Shown here piece by piece: positions 49,381-58,542 of a stretch of DNA of 64,000 bases. The notes below the pieces were generated by a model, which searched no databases, was not told the DNA's origin, and saw nothing but the letters and a program-made list of their open reading frames with translations. Origin of the DNA: Frigidibacter oleivorans. GTDB lineage: Bacteria; Pseudomonadota; Alphaproteobacteria; Rhodobacterales; Rhodobacteraceae. Positions within the stretch are counted from its first letter, which is position 1; every line of letters begins with the position of its first letter. Location: NCBI RefSeq assembly GCF_003993775.1, contig NZ_RJRZ01000003.1, positions 62,001 to 126,000 of the forward strand. The letters are read 5' to 3'. Both the position numbers and the translations under genes were made by a program.

Positions 49381-50328
49381 TCAGGAACCCTCGTCGTCCG
49401 CGTAACGCCATTCGCGGGCCGCCTCCTCCAATCCTCGCAGCAGCGACCGGATCCGCGCGGGGGTATGCTGTCGTTCCAGACGAACCGCATGGATCGCCGT
49501 CTCGCCAACGCGCCACGCGCGCAACAGCTCGACCACGCGTCCCTCGCGCAGCGGCCCCAGCCCAATCCAAGCCGGCACCCAGGCCAGCCCGAGGCCCAGC
49601 CGCATCATCGCCCAGATCGCGCTCAGATCCTCGACGACGATGCGCGGGCGGGGCAGCAATTGCACCGGCGCGCCGTCGGCCGGATTCACGAATTGCCATG
49701 CCTGCAAACGACCGGATCCGGGGTCGCGATACCCGATCTGATGATGCGCGGCCAGGTCGGCCGGCGATCCCGGCGCGCCCATCAGTTCCACATAACGCGG
49801 TGTCGCGCACAGCACCCAGGGGAAGCTGCTCAGCCGCGTCGCGATCAGGTTCGGCTGACCTGCGAGCGAGCCGAGGCGGATCGCGATGTCGATCCCCTCC
49901 GCGGCAAGGTCGAGCGTGCCGTTGTCGACCTTGAGTTCAAGCTCGATGTCCGGGTTCGCCCGCAGCAGCGCCGGGATCTGCGGCGCCAGCCTGGCGCGGA
50001 TCAGGGGCGCGGGCGCGCTGAGCCGGATGCGCCCGCCCGCGCCGCTCGCGGAGGCGTGGTCCAGCACCGCCTCAAGCCGCTCCGCTTCCCGAAGAAGCTC
50101 CCGTGCGCCCTCCAGCAGTCGCTCGCCTTCCGGCGTCAGCGAAATCGCATGCGTGGTGCGGTTGAGAAGGCGTATGCCCTGCGCCTGCTCGAAGCGCGAG
50201 ACGGCTTTAGACATGGCAGAGGTCGTCGTGCCGGCGCGCCGCGCGGCCTCGGCGAATGATCCCGCGTCGGCCACGCGCGCAAAGTGCAGCAGGTTGATCA
50301 GTCGCTGGAAATTCGGCGGTGTGGACAC
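49381..50328 (-). CDS. LysR-family transcriptional regulator (1)
   Basis: 315 aa, GTG start at 50328. The N-terminal winged HTH reads LLHFARVADAGSFAEAARRA then GTTTSAMSKAVSRFEQAQGI. The effector-binding domain follows (about 90-300; GIDIAIRLGSLAGQPNLIAT). It belongs to the CrgA/DhcR-like subgroup that controls a divergent oxidoreductase. It is divergent from the DUF1330 gene at 50413, the probable target; TATC-N12-GATA at 50366-50385 is a candidate site. Confidence 0.92.
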   Translation of the reverse strand: MSTPPNFQRLINLLHFARVADAGSFAEAARRAGTTTSAMSKAVSRFEQAQGIRLLNRTTHAISLTPEGERLLEGARELLREAERLEAVLDHASASGAGGRIRLSAPAPLIRARLAPQIPALLRANPDIELELKVDNGTLDLAAEGIDIAIRLGSLAGQPNLIATRLSSFPWVLCATPRYVELMGAPGSPADLAAHHQIGYRDPGSGRLQAWQFVNPADGAPVQLLPRPRIVVEDLSAIWAMMRLGLGLAWVPAWIGLGPLREGRVVELLRAWRVGETAIHAVRLERQHTPARIRSLLRGLEEAAREWRYADDEGS

Positions 50329-50412
50329 GATGGCAACACAGTCCTGCTTGAGCTCTGGCTACCACTATCCGCAAACCGCATGATATTCCACAGCGGCAAC
50401 AAGGAGCATGAC

Positions 50413-50829
50413 ATGCCGCAAGGACTTGAACTCGATGACACCGCGCTGGACGAGGCGGAACAGGCGATCGGCGACGGGCCGGTCGTCATGGTCAATCTCC
50501 TGCGCTTCCGGGATGTGCCCGATTATCCTGCCGGATTTGCCGACGCCAAGGAGAGCGCGCAGAGCGGCTATTACGAGGGCTATGTCGGCGGCTTTCGCAA
50601 GACCTGCGAGGAACTTGGCATAACGCCGCAGCTCCTCTTCGCCGGCCCGCGCGTTCACAGCCTGCTTGCCGGTCCCGACGACAACTGGGACGAGATCGCC
50701 GTTGTCCGCTACGAGCGGTTCGGCGATCTCAGGAAGATCCTGGAAAGCAGCACCTACGCCCGTCTGGCCAAGCCGCACCGGTTTGCCGTTCTCGCTGACT
50801 GGCGCTTCATCGCCACGCGGGCCCGCTGA
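50413..50829 (+). CDS. DUF1330-like small protein, 138 aa
   Basis: Starts MPQGLELDDTALDEAEQAIG, with AAGGAG seven bases upstream. GPVVMVNLLRFRDVPDYPAG, VRYERFGDLRKILESSTYAR and HRFAVLADWRFIATR match the DUF1330/dimeric alpha-beta barrel group (VNLLRF...). Biochemical function is unknown for the family. It is divergently placed from LysR regulator 1, so it is presumably under its control. Confidence 0.75.
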   Translation: MPQGLELDDTALDEAEQAIGDGPVVMVNLLRFRDVPDYPAGFADAKESAQSGYYEGYVGGFRKTCEELGITPQLLFAGPRVHSLLAGPDDNWDEIAVVRYERFGDLRKILESSTYARLAKPHRFAVLADWRFIATRAR

Positions 50830-51004
50830 AACGGCATTGGCCGTGTTTCGAAACGGGTGCCGCGAGTCGTGGCGCCCTCGCACTCGGGCGGGAACGCCAA
50901 CTCCCGTCTGTCCCCACCCGCATCGCCGACCATTCGGCGGGCGGGTTTACCGCGGACCGCGTCGGGGCCTGTCCTGACGGAGGCCCGCCATGCCTCGCGC
51001 CGGA

Positions 51005-51820
51005 TTACATCAACCCCTCCTCCGCCGCCTGATGGACGGTCCGCACGACGGGCCGGAAACCCAGACTGCGGGCCAGCGAGACGTCCATATGCAGGCGCCA
51101 CGGATCCTCGAGCGGGGCGGAGGATGCGTCCATCGTGCCACCGACCAGACCGACCAGTTCGTAGATCGACGTCGGTGCCTCATCGGCGATGTTGACGATC
51201 CGTCCGTCCATCGCGCCTGTCAGCGCCAGGGTCATGGCGGTGGCGATATCGCGATGATGGACCAGGCTCATCCGCTGCGCGGGATGCATCTTGAAGCCGG
51301 TCGCTAGGCGCGGCAGGTCTTCCAGATGCCCGTCCTTGTCGCCGTAGACGAAGCCGAACCTCTGGATGTTCCACCTCAGCCCGCTGTCGCGCAGCGCCTT
51401 CTCGGCGGCCAGCTTGCTGGCGGGATAGGCCTGCTGCGGATCGGCGGCATCGTCCTCGCGCCCCGGATGGGGGCTGGTGGCGTCGTAGATATTGGATGTG
51501 CTCGACAGGATGAAGCGCGCTTGGGGTGCCCGCGCCCTTGCCGCGGCAATGAGGTTGCGCGTTCCGTCGAGGTTGCTCTTCCAGATCAGGTCGGTGTCCG
51601 GCGTCCGGAACACCGCTGCGAGATGGATGATGGCCGATACGCCCTCCATTGCCGCATGGAGCGAGTCGGGATCGAAGAGATCCGCCTCGACCGTGCTGAC
51701 GCCGGCCGGCGCCTCTTTCCCGCCCCGCATCAGAGCGCGGCAATCTGCACCCGCCCGGACCAAGCGCGGAAGGAGACGGGTTCCGACGAGACCGGCTGCA
51801 CCGGTGACGAGGACGGTCAT
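51005..51820 (-). CDS. NAD-dependent epimerase/dehydratase-family (extended SDR) protein
   Basis: 271 aa. MTVLVTGAAGLVGTRLLPRL gives the Rossmann GxxGxxG; the active-site Tyr-Lys is in QQAYPASKLAAEKAL (Y-x3-K), and Ser lies in ILSSTSNIYD. IHLAAVFRTPDTDLIWKSNL is also typical. It probably reduces or epimerises a small carbonyl or sugar substrate. The start overlaps the MarR gene (ATGA), so both are expressed from the operator region at 52294. Confidence 0.88.
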   Translation of the reverse strand: MTVLVTGAAGLVGTRLLPRLVRAGADCRALMRGGKEAPAGVSTVEADLFDPDSLHAAMEGVSAIIHLAAVFRTPDTDLIWKSNLDGTRNLIAAARARAPQARFILSSTSNIYDATSPHPGREDDAADPQQAYPASKLAAEKALRDSGLRWNIQRFGFVYGDKDGHLEDLPRLATGFKMHPAQRMSLVHHRDIATAMTLALTGAMDGRIVNIADEAPTSIYELVGLVGGTMDASSAPLEDPWRLHMDVSLARSLGFRPVVRTVHQAAEEGLM

Positions 51821-52278
51821 GGGTATGTTCCTTTCTGGAGAAGGGTTTCGAGCCTCTGCGTCGCGGTCTGGAGAACCTCGATTGCCGTGGCGATCCGGGC
51901 GTCGTCGATGCCGTCAAAGGCCGCCGCGCGGATGAAGGTCAGATCGGGCAACTCACCCCAGAGCTTCGCGCCCGCGGCTGTCAGGCGCAGCAGCTTCTGC
52001 CGCTGGTCGGCCTGGTCGGTCTCTTGCTCCACGAGGCCCTTGCGCAGGAGCGTGGCGACGATGCCGGTCATTGTTGCCCGCTCGATCGCCAGCAGCCGCA
52101 CGAGATCGCGCTGCAGGGTCGGGCCCTCGGTTGCAAGCTGGTACAGCACGTACCACTGGACCGACCCGAGATCGTAAGGGCGCAGGACGGTATCCATGAC
52201 CGCCCGGCCGGCAAAGTAGCAGCGTTTGGCCCATGCTCCCACGAGCGCGCGGCCAGAGTCTTCCGGAACGTCGGCCAC
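51817..52278 (-). CDS. MarR-family transcriptional regulator
   Basis: 153 aa. The winged HTH is at about residues 40-110: LGSVQWYVLYQLATEGPTLQ, RDLVRLLAIERATMTGIVAT, LLRKGLVEQETDQADQRQKL. MarR proteins are dimeric repressors that sense phenolics or oxidants. The long dyad at 52294-52333, just before the start, is its likely own operator. It forms an operon with the downstream SDR gene. Confidence 0.93.
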   Translation of the reverse strand: MADVPEDSGRALVGAWAKRCYFAGRAVMDTVLRPYDLGSVQWYVLYQLATEGPTLQRDLVRLLAIERATMTGIVATLLRKGLVEQETDQADQRQKLLRLTAAGAKLWGELPDLTFIRAAAFDGIDDARIATAIEVLQTATQRLETLLQKGTYP

Positions 52279-52293
52279 TGTGGCGCCTTTCTG

Positions 52294-52333
52294 TTTGTTT
52301 GGTAGCTAGCAAATACGCTAGGCACCAAACAAA
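52294..52333. promoter_or_regulatory. 40-bp dyad operator upstream of the MarR gene
   Basis: TTTGTTTGGT (52294-52303) and ACCAAACAAA (52324-52333) form a perfect outer pair; CTAGC (52306-52310) and GCTAG (52317-52321) form an inner pair on the same centre (52313.5). Nested symmetrical arms and AT-richness fit two MarR dimers covering the promoter. Confidence 0.75.
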
Positions 52334-52412
52334 TGTCAATGGCGCGATGTTCGGGCGCGACGATGGCCCCCCTGTCCCGGCATCGGATCGCGTCCGGCGC
52401 GTTGCGGACCGG

Positions 52413-53330
52413 TCAGGCGGGCAGCGCCCGCGTCGCCGTTTGCAGGTGATCCAGGAAGGCGCGCACGGCCGGATTGCTCCGCCGGCTTTCCGGCCACAGC
52501 GCACTGATCCCGTGCCTCTCGACGGCGCAGTCCTCGAGGACGGGCACCAATGCGCCGCGGGCGACATGGGGGGCGGCGATGAAGCTGGCGATGATGCCGA
52601 TGCCGCCGCCCGCGATGACGGTCGCGATCACCGCTTCGCTGGCATCGACGATCACGCCGGAAGACGGGACGATCTCGATCTCGCGGCCGCCGGTCCGGAA
52701 GGGCCAGCGGAACAGTTGCCCCGTGCTCTGGAAGCGCAGGTTGACGGTATCGTGCGCCGCGATCTCGTCGGGGTGCCGCGGGACCCCGCGCGCGGCAAGA
52801 TAGGAGGGCGCGGCAAAGGCGCACAGCCGCAACGGCGCCAGCCGGCGGGACAGCAGCCGGGAATCGGCCAGGTCGCCCAGCCGGACGGCGATGTCGATCC
52901 CCTGCCCGACGATGTCGACGAGATGGTCGTCCAGCCGAAGGTCGATGGCGACCCGCGGATGGGCTGCCCGGAACGCGGGCAGGCCGGGGGCGATGAGGTG
53001 CAGCCCGATCGGCAGCGAGGCGGCGATCCGCAGGGTTCCCGACGGTTCGGCACGGGCGGCGGTGGCGACCTGCTCGATCTCTTCGGCATCGCGCAGCAGC
53101 CTGAGCGCGCGCTGATGCAGGTCGCGGCCTTCCGCCGTCAGCGTCAGCGAACGGGTCGTGCGGGTGAACAGCGCCAGGCCGAGCTGCTGTTCCAGCCGCT
53201 GGATGCTCTTGCTGACGGCAGAGGGCGACACGCCGAGCGATTGTGCCGCGGCAGTGTAGCTGCCGAGCGAGCCCGCCCGCGCGAAGGCGAAGAGACCGGT
53301 GAGCCGGTCGATGGCAATTCGTTCCGTCAT
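52413..53330 (-). CDS. LysR-family transcriptional regulator (2)
   Basis: 305 aa from [43 protein letters not shown] then [20 protein letters not shown]. The effector domain is complete to about residue 300. It is divergent from the quinone-oxidoreductase gene starting 91 bp away, which it probably activates or represses; it is the same CrgA-like type as regulator 1. Confidence 0.93.
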   Translation of the reverse strand: MTERIAIDRLTGLFAFARAGSLGSYTAAAQSLGVSPSAVSKSIQRLEQQLGLALFTRTTRSLTLTAEGRDLHQRALRLLRDAEEIEQVATAARAEPSGTLRIAASLPIGLHLIAPGLPAFRAAHPRVAIDLRLDDHLVDIVGQGIDIAVRLGDLADSRLLSRRLAPLRLCAFAAPSYLAARGVPRHPDEIAAHDTVNLRFQSTGQLFRWPFRTGGREIEIVPSSGVIVDASEAVIATVIAGGGIGIIASFIAAPHVARGALVPVLEDCAVERHGISALWPESRRSNPAVRAFLDHLQTATRALPA

Positions 53331-53420
53331 GGCACAAGTGAAGCGAATATAAGGCTGACTATCAATCCTCTTCCCGCAGTTTACCTCCGGCACAACGTGA
53401 AACGCCCGAAGGAGCTTGAG

Positions 53421-54437
53421 ATGGATGAGATGATGAAGGCGGTCCGGCTGCATGATTTCGGCGGCCCAGAGGTTCTGGTCTACGAGGTTGCGCCGAAGCC
53501 TGTCCCCGGGCCGGGCGAGGTTCTGGTCCGGGTCCGTGCCGCCGGGGTCAACCCGCCCGACTGGTATCTGCGCGAGGGTTACCGGATGCTGCCGCCGGAC
53601 TGGCAGCCGAAGATGACATTCCCCATCATCCCCGGCACCGACATTTCCGGCGTGGTGGAGGCGGTGGCCGACGACGTCACCGGTTTCGTCGCCGGAGACG
53701 AGGTCTATGCGATGGTCCGCTTCCCGAGCGGGCTGAACGGGGACAGCCGCGGCTATGCGCAATATGTGGCGGTGCCGGCGTCCGAGCTGGCGGCAAAGCC
53801 CGCGGGCATCGACCATGTCCATGCGGCCGCCGCACCGATGTCGCTGCTGACGGCATGGCAGTTCATCATCGAGCAGGGGCACGAAGTTCCCAATCCGCTG
53901 CAGCCGCACCCGCATGTGCCGGTGCCGCTGAAGGGCCGGACGGTGCTGGTCAACGGGGCCGGCGGCGGGGTGGGCCATCTTCTGGTGCAGCTTGCCCGGT
54001 GGAAGGGCGCCCGGGTGATCGCCGTCGCATCGGGCAAGCACGAAGGGATGCTGCGCGACCTCGGCGCCGACGAATTCCACGACTACACCCGCACCGCGGC
54101 CGACGAGGTGCTGCGGGATCTGGACCTGGTCGTCGATGCGGTGGGCGGGCCGCAAAGCCGCCGTTTCCTGCGCACGCTGAAACCCGGAGGCGCGCTGTTT
54201 CCGGTCTTCGGCCTCGGCTATGACGATGGCGGCGAGGCCGGGCGGCTCGGGGTGCAGGTGTCGACGACGCAGGTGAACTCGAGCGGGGCGCAGCTGGCCG
54301 AAATCGCCCCGCTGCTGGAGGACGGCACCATCCGCGTGGTCATCGACAGCACCTTCCCGCTGGCCGAGGCGCGCCGCGCGCATGAACACGCGGCGAAGGG
54401 CGGCCTGCAGGGCAAGATCGTGCTGACCGTGGACTGA
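53421..54437 (+). CDS. NADP-dependent quinone oxidoreductase / MDR-family reductase (zinc-free)
   Basis: 338 aa. [20 protein letters not shown] opens the GroES-like domain ([20 protein letters not shown]). The Rossmann nucleotide motif [20 protein letters not shown] lies near residue 175. No structural or catalytic zinc Cys cluster is present. Enzymes of this kind reduce quinones or enones with NADPH. AAGGAG precedes the ATG. It is likely controlled by the divergent LysR regulator 2. Confidence 0.9.
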   Translation: MDEMMKAVRLHDFGGPEVLVYEVAPKPVPGPGEVLVRVRAAGVNPPDWYLREGYRMLPPDWQPKMTFPIIPGTDISGVVEAVADDVTGFVAGDEVYAMVRFPSGLNGDSRGYAQYVAVPASELAAKPAGIDHVHAAAAPMSLLTAWQFIIEQGHEVPNPLQPHPHVPVPLKGRTVLVNGAGGGVGHLLVQLARWKGARVIAVASGKHEGMLRDLGADEFHDYTRTAADEVLRDLDLVVDAVGGPQSRRFLRTLKPGGALFPVFGLGYDDGGEAGRLGVQVSTTQVNSSGAQLAEIAPLLEDGTIRVVIDSTFPLAEARRAHEHAAKGGLQGKIVLTVD

Positions 54438-54517
54438 CGGCGGCGGAGCAGGCCCCGCCGCCCGTACCAGGGCCGGCAAGCGCAGGGCCGGGCTGTGCCG
54501 CCCGGCCCCCTGCCCGC

Positions 54518-55285
54518 TCAGTTGCCCTCGCGGGCCTTGCGGGCGAAGTCGTTGAGCGCGGCCAGCGTCGCGTCGAACCGGCCCTCGGCCTCGGCCCGGC
54601 GCTGGAAGCCCACACGCTCCACCAGGATTTCGGCGGGCGTCGGCTGCCGGGCGAACAGGGCCATCACCTCGTCGATGAACGCGGTCAGCGGCAGATAGCC
54701 CTCGCGGTTCGACTGGCCGGGGGTCAGGTCGGTCTGCACCGCCGGCGGCACCAGCTCGATCACCTCGACCCGCCCCGCCAGCGCCGCGCGCAGCGCCACG
54801 GTATAGCTGTGGATCGCGGCCTTGGTGGCGGAATAGGTGGGCGCCGCCACCAGCGGCACAAAGGCCAGCCCGGAACTGACATTGACGATGGCCGCGTCCG
54901 GCCGCGCCGCCAGATGGTCCACCAGCGCGTCGATCATCCGGATCGGCCCCAGCAGGTTGGTGGTCACCGTCGCCTCGGCATCGGTGAGGTCGCGTTTGCT
55001 GTCCAGCGGCTCGAACCGCATGATGCCCGCGTTGTTCACCAGCACGTTCAGCGCCGGAAACTCTGCCGTCACCCGGGCCGCGAACTCCGCCACGCCATCG
55101 GCGCTGTCGGTGTCGAGCGTCATCGCATGGATGCGCGGCCGGTCGCCCCGGGCCGCCTGCAACGCCTCCATCCGCCGGCCGGCGATGATGACGGTATTGC
55201 CCGCGTCGTGAAAGCGATGTGCCAGCGCCGCGCCGATGCCGGAACCGCCGCCGGTGATCAGCATGGTGTTTCCCGATGTCTTCAT
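54518..55285 (-). CDS. Short-chain dehydrogenase/reductase (DltE-like)
   Basis: 255 aa from [20 protein letters not shown], chosen because AGGAGG stands eight bases upstream; another ATG two codons earlier is too close to that site. Rossmann [17 protein letters not shown], catalytic Ser in [11 protein letters not shown] and YSATKAAIH (Y-x3-K) are visible. It matches classical SDRs of the DltE/YdfG kind; substrate unknown. It is divergent from the HxlR gene at 55397. Confidence 0.9.
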   Translation of the reverse strand: MKTSGNTMLITGGGSGIGAALAHRFHDAGNTVIIAGRRMEALQAARGDRPRIHAMTLDTDSADGVAEFAARVTAEFPALNVLVNNAGIMRFEPLDSKRDLTDAEATVTTNLLGPIRMIDALVDHLAARPDAAIVNVSSGLAFVPLVAAPTYSATKAAIHSYTVALRAALAGRVEVIELVPPAVQTDLTPGQSNREGYLPLTAFIDEVMALFARQPTPAEILVERVGFQRRAEAEGRFDATLAALNDFARKAREGN

Positions 55286-55352
55286 GGTCATGGCCTCCTG
55301 TGCCGGTTGCGTCTTGTCGGGGCAGGAGGTAACGCCCATACTCTCCAATGCG

Positions 55353-55379
55353 AAGTAGGCACCCGAAAGATTTGTACTT
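55353..55379. promoter_or_regulatory. Inverted repeat in the SDR-HxlR divergent promoter
   Basis: AAGTA (55353-55357) and TACTT (55375-55379) face each other with a 17-bp gap in the 111-bp divergent region, a plausible HxlR dimer site. Confidence 0.4.
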
Positions 55380-55396
55380 ACCGAAAGGAGAGTGTC

Positions 55397-55837
55397 ATGC
55401 GCAAGGCAGCGGCCGACCCGGCGATCGAGGCGCGGCGGAACGGCGCGATCCCGGACGAGGTCGACCCCGCGCTGCAGGCGCTGGTGGAGGAGATCATCGG
55501 CAAGGTCGCCGACAAATGGACGATGCTGGTGCTGGAGACGCTGGAGGAACATGGCACGCAGCGTTTCACCCAGCTGGCGCGGCAGGTGACCGGCATCAGC
55601 CAGAAGATGCTGACCCAGACCCTGCGGCAGATGGAACGCGACGGGCTGGTGCGGCGCACCGTGCATCCGGTGATTCCGCCGCATGTGGACTATGCGCTGA
55701 CGCCGCTCGGCGCGGGGCTCAGCGCCGCCTTCTGCGGGGTCTGGATCTGGGCCGAGACCCATCGCGAGGATATCCGGCAGGCGCGCGAGGCGTTCGACGC
55801 CACACAGGCCGGGGCGGCGACACGGGCCTCGCGCTGA
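55397..55837 (+). CDS. HxlR-family transcriptional regulator
   Basis: 146 aa. The HxlR winged helix is clear: LVEEIIGKVADKWTMLVLET, TQRFTQLARQVTGISQKMLT, QTLRQMERDGLVRRTVHPVI, then VDYALTPLGAGLSAAF. HxlR proteins respond to aldehydes or quinones. GGAGAG is upstream of the ATG. It is divergent from the SDR gene, its probable target. Confidence 0.93.
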   Translation: MRKAAADPAIEARRNGAIPDEVDPALQALVEEIIGKVADKWTMLVLETLEEHGTQRFTQLARQVTGISQKMLTQTLRQMERDGLVRRTVHPVIPPHVDYALTPLGAGLSAAFCGVWIWAETHREDIRQAREAFDATQAGAATRASR

Positions 55838-55965
55838 GAAAGGCCGCAACCGCCGGATCGGGCCGGGGCGGGACACAGTGCCGCCATAGTCTTGACCCGG
55901 CCGCTCAGGTAGAGTGCACTGCGGTCGAACACCCGCAGCGCGCGAGGCTGGTCGAGGGGTCATCC

Positions 55966-56901
55966 ATGACGGATGTTGCACGGCACCTGCAGGTCCTGGC
56001 CGATCGGACCGATGTCCTGATCGCGCTTTATGACGGCTTCGACCGTCTGCGCTATGCCAATGCCGCCTTCCGGCTGGCGATCGGGATCGAACCCGACGAG
56101 GAACCCACCTGGGCCGAAATCGTGCGCCGCAACCACGCCCAACGCTGCGGCGTGGTCATCGACACCGACGATATCGACGGCTGGGTGACGGCGGCCCAGT
56201 CCCGCCGCGGCAAGACGCCCTTCCGCTCGTTCGAGACCGACCTGCAGGACGGGCGCTGGCTGCTGATGACGGAAACGGTGCAGCCCGATGGCTGGATGCT
56301 GTGCATCGCCAGCGATATCAGCAGCCTGCGCACCGACGAGGGCAAGATCCGCCAGGATCGCGACCGCGCGCTGCGGGCGGCGCATACGGACGAGCTGACC
56401 GGGATCGCCAACCGCCGCTTCGTCACCCAGCGGCTGGAGGATCTGCTGCAGCGCGCGCCCGCGGATCCCGCCGCGCCCGGCTGCGTCTGCATCCTCGACA
56501 TCGACCATTTCAAGTCGATCAACGACCGGTTCGGCCATCCGGGCGGCGACATCGTGCTGCGGGATTTCGCCCGCCAGATCCATGCGCTGGTGCGGCGCAG
56601 CGACTGTTTCGGCCGGATCGGCGGCGAGGAATTCATGCTGCTGCTGCCCGAGACCGGCCTGTCCGAGGCGGAACTGATCGTCGAGCGGATGATGTCCGCC
56701 GTGCGCCGGTCGCAGCCCTTCGGGCCGGGCAAGCCGCTGAGCTATACCTTCTCGGCCGGGATCACCGAAGCCCGGCAGGGAAAGTCGGCGGGGCAGATCT
56801 ATTCCCGCGCCGACCGCGCGCTGTACGAGGCGAAGATGGGCGGGCGCAACCGTATCGCGCTGGACCAGCGCTGGCCGCAGCGGCGGATGCCAGGCGCCTG
56901 A
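55966..56901 (+). CDS. PAS-GGDEF diguanylate cyclase
   Basis: 311 aa. The N-terminal PAS-like sensor (about 10-125; ALYDGFDRLRYANAAFRLAI) is followed by the GGDEF domain: HTDELTGIANRRFVTQRLED, CILDIDHFKSINDRFGHPGG and the active-site GGEEF. An inhibitory RRSD motif five residues before GGEEF is the product-binding I-site. It makes cyclic di-GMP. No membrane segment, so the signal is cytoplasmic. Confidence 0.94.
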   Translation: MTDVARHLQVLADRTDVLIALYDGFDRLRYANAAFRLAIGIEPDEEPTWAEIVRRNHAQRCGVVIDTDDIDGWVTAAQSRRGKTPFRSFETDLQDGRWLLMTETVQPDGWMLCIASDISSLRTDEGKIRQDRDRALRAAHTDELTGIANRRFVTQRLEDLLQRAPADPAAPGCVCILDIDHFKSINDRFGHPGGDIVLRDFARQIHALVRRSDCFGRIGGEEFMLLLPETGLSEAELIVERMMSAVRRSQPFGPGKPLSYTFSAGITEARQGKSAGQIYSRADRALYEAKMGGRNRIALDQRWPQRRMPGA

Positions 56902-56937
56902 GCGGCGGCATCCGCACCGGGCCCCTCTTGCGGCCCG

Positions 56938-58464
56938 TCAGATGTCGAAGACCACGCCCTGCGCCAGCGGCAGTTCGCGGCTGTAGTTCACCGTGTTGGT
57001 GGCGCGGCGCATATAGCCCTTCCAGGCGTCCGAGCCGCTTTCGCGGCCGCCGCCGGTTTCCTTCTCGCCGCCGAAGGCGCCGCCGATCTCGGCCCCCGAG
57101 GTGCCGATGTTCACGTTGGCGATGCCGCAATCCGACCCGGCGGCGGACAGGAACGTCTCCATCTCGCGCAGGTCGGTGGTGAAGATCGAGGAGGACAGGC
57201 CGGCCCCGACTTCGTTATGTGCGTGAAGAACGGCGTCGAAGTCGCTGTATTTCATCACGTAAAGGATCGGCGCGAAGGTCTCTTCCAGCACCGGGCCGGT
57301 CTGCGCCGGCATCTCGACCAGCGCGGGGCGGACATAGAAGGCGGTGTCGGGGCCGATGCTGACCCGCTCGCCGCCATGCACGGTGCCGCCCGCCGCCCGG
57401 GCCGCCGCCAGCGCCGCCTGCATGCCGTCGAAGGCGGCGCGGTCGATCAGCGGGCCGACCAGCGCCGTGCTCTCCAGCGGGTTGCCGATGCTGACGCTGG
57501 CATAGGCCTTCACCAGCCGCGGCACCAGCGCGTCATGGACGCTGTCATGCACGAACAGCCGGCGCATCGTGGTGCAACGCTGGCCCGCCGTGCCCATCGC
57601 GCCGAAGGCGATGGCCCGCAGCGCCATGTCCAGATCGGCCGAGGGGCAGACGATGCCGGCATTGTTGCCGCCGAGTTCGAGGATGCTGCGCCCGAAGCGC
57701 GCCGCGACCTTCGGCCCCACCGCCCGGCCCATCCGGGTGGAGCCGGTGGCCGAGACCAGCGCCACCTTCGGGTGATCGACCAGCGCGCCGCCGACATCGG
57801 CCCCGCCGATCAGCACCTGCGACAGGTCCGCGGGCGCGGCGCCGAAGCGGGCCGCCGCCCGGTCGAAGATCGCCTGGCAGGCCAGCGCCGTCAGCGGCGT
57901 CTTTTCCGAGGGCTTCCACACCACCGGATCGCCGCAGACCAGCGCCAGCGCCGCGTTCCAGGACCAGACCGCCACGGGGAAGTTGAAGGCCGAGATCACG
58001 CCGACCACGCCCAGCGGATGCCACGTCTCCATCATCCGGTGGCCGGGGCGTTCGGTGGCGATGGTCAGCCCGTAGAGCTGCCGCGACAGGCCGACGGCAA
58101 AGTCGCAGATGTCGATCATCTCCTGCACCTCGCCCAGACCTTCGGAGGGCACCTTGCCCGCCTCGATCGACACGAGCCGCCCCAGATCGGCCTTGGCGGC
58201 ACGCAATTCCTCGCCCAGCAGGCGGATCAGCTCGCCCCGCTTCGGCGCGGGCACCAGCCGCCAGTGCAGGAAGGCGGCGTGGGCGCGCTCGATGGCAGCG
58301 GCGGTGCTGTCGGCGGTGTCGGGCACCAGCGCCGCCACCTGTTCGCCGGTGACGGGCGAGAAGCTGGCCATGCTGCCGCCCCGGTGGCGCGCGCCGTCCA
58401 CCCCCAGCCGGTCCAGCAGGCGGGCCGTCTCTTCGGGCAGGGGCAGGGAATGTCCGTCTTTCAT
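56938..58464 (-). CDS. amaB: ALDH7-type aldehyde dehydrogenase (aminoadipate-semialdehyde type)
   Basis: 508 aa. Family features: SFSPVTGEQVAALVPDTADS, ETWHPLGVVGVISAFNFPVA, WKPSEKTPLTALACQ, catalytic Glu in LELGGNNAGIV and catalytic Cys in GQRCTTMRRLFVHD. It is closest to L-aminoadipate-semialdehyde dehydrogenases of lysine degradation. It is the last gene of the minus-strand operon, separated from the hydrolase gene by 78 bp, so it may also have its own promoter. Confidence 0.88.
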   Translation of the reverse strand: MKDGHSLPLPEETARLLDRLGVDGARHRGGSMASFSPVTGEQVAALVPDTADSTAAAIERAHAAFLHWRLVPAPKRGELIRLLGEELRAAKADLGRLVSIEAGKVPSEGLGEVQEMIDICDFAVGLSRQLYGLTIATERPGHRMMETWHPLGVVGVISAFNFPVAVWSWNAALALVCGDPVVWKPSEKTPLTALACQAIFDRAAARFGAAPADLSQVLIGGADVGGALVDHPKVALVSATGSTRMGRAVGPKVAARFGRSILELGGNNAGIVCPSADLDMALRAIAFGAMGTAGQRCTTMRRLFVHDSVHDALVPRLVKAYASVSIGNPLESTALVGPLIDRAAFDGMQAALAAARAAGGTVHGGERVSIGPDTAFYVRPALVEMPAQTGPVLEETFAPILYVMKYSDFDAVLHAHNEVGAGLSSSIFTTDLREMETFLSAAGSDCGIANVNIGTSGAEIGGAFGGEKETGGGRESGSDAWKGYMRRATNTVNYSRELPLAQGVVFDI

Positions 58465-58542
58465 CGCGTCACCTCGGTCTGTCGCGGCGGGTCCGGCCCC
58501 GCGCTCGGTCGGGTGGCAACCTGCGCCATCCGGGCGGGCGGG

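Noticed and set aside
50366-50385. TATC-N12-GATA as a definite LysR site
   Set aside because: Four-base arms are too short to claim; mentioned only as a candidate in the gene entry.
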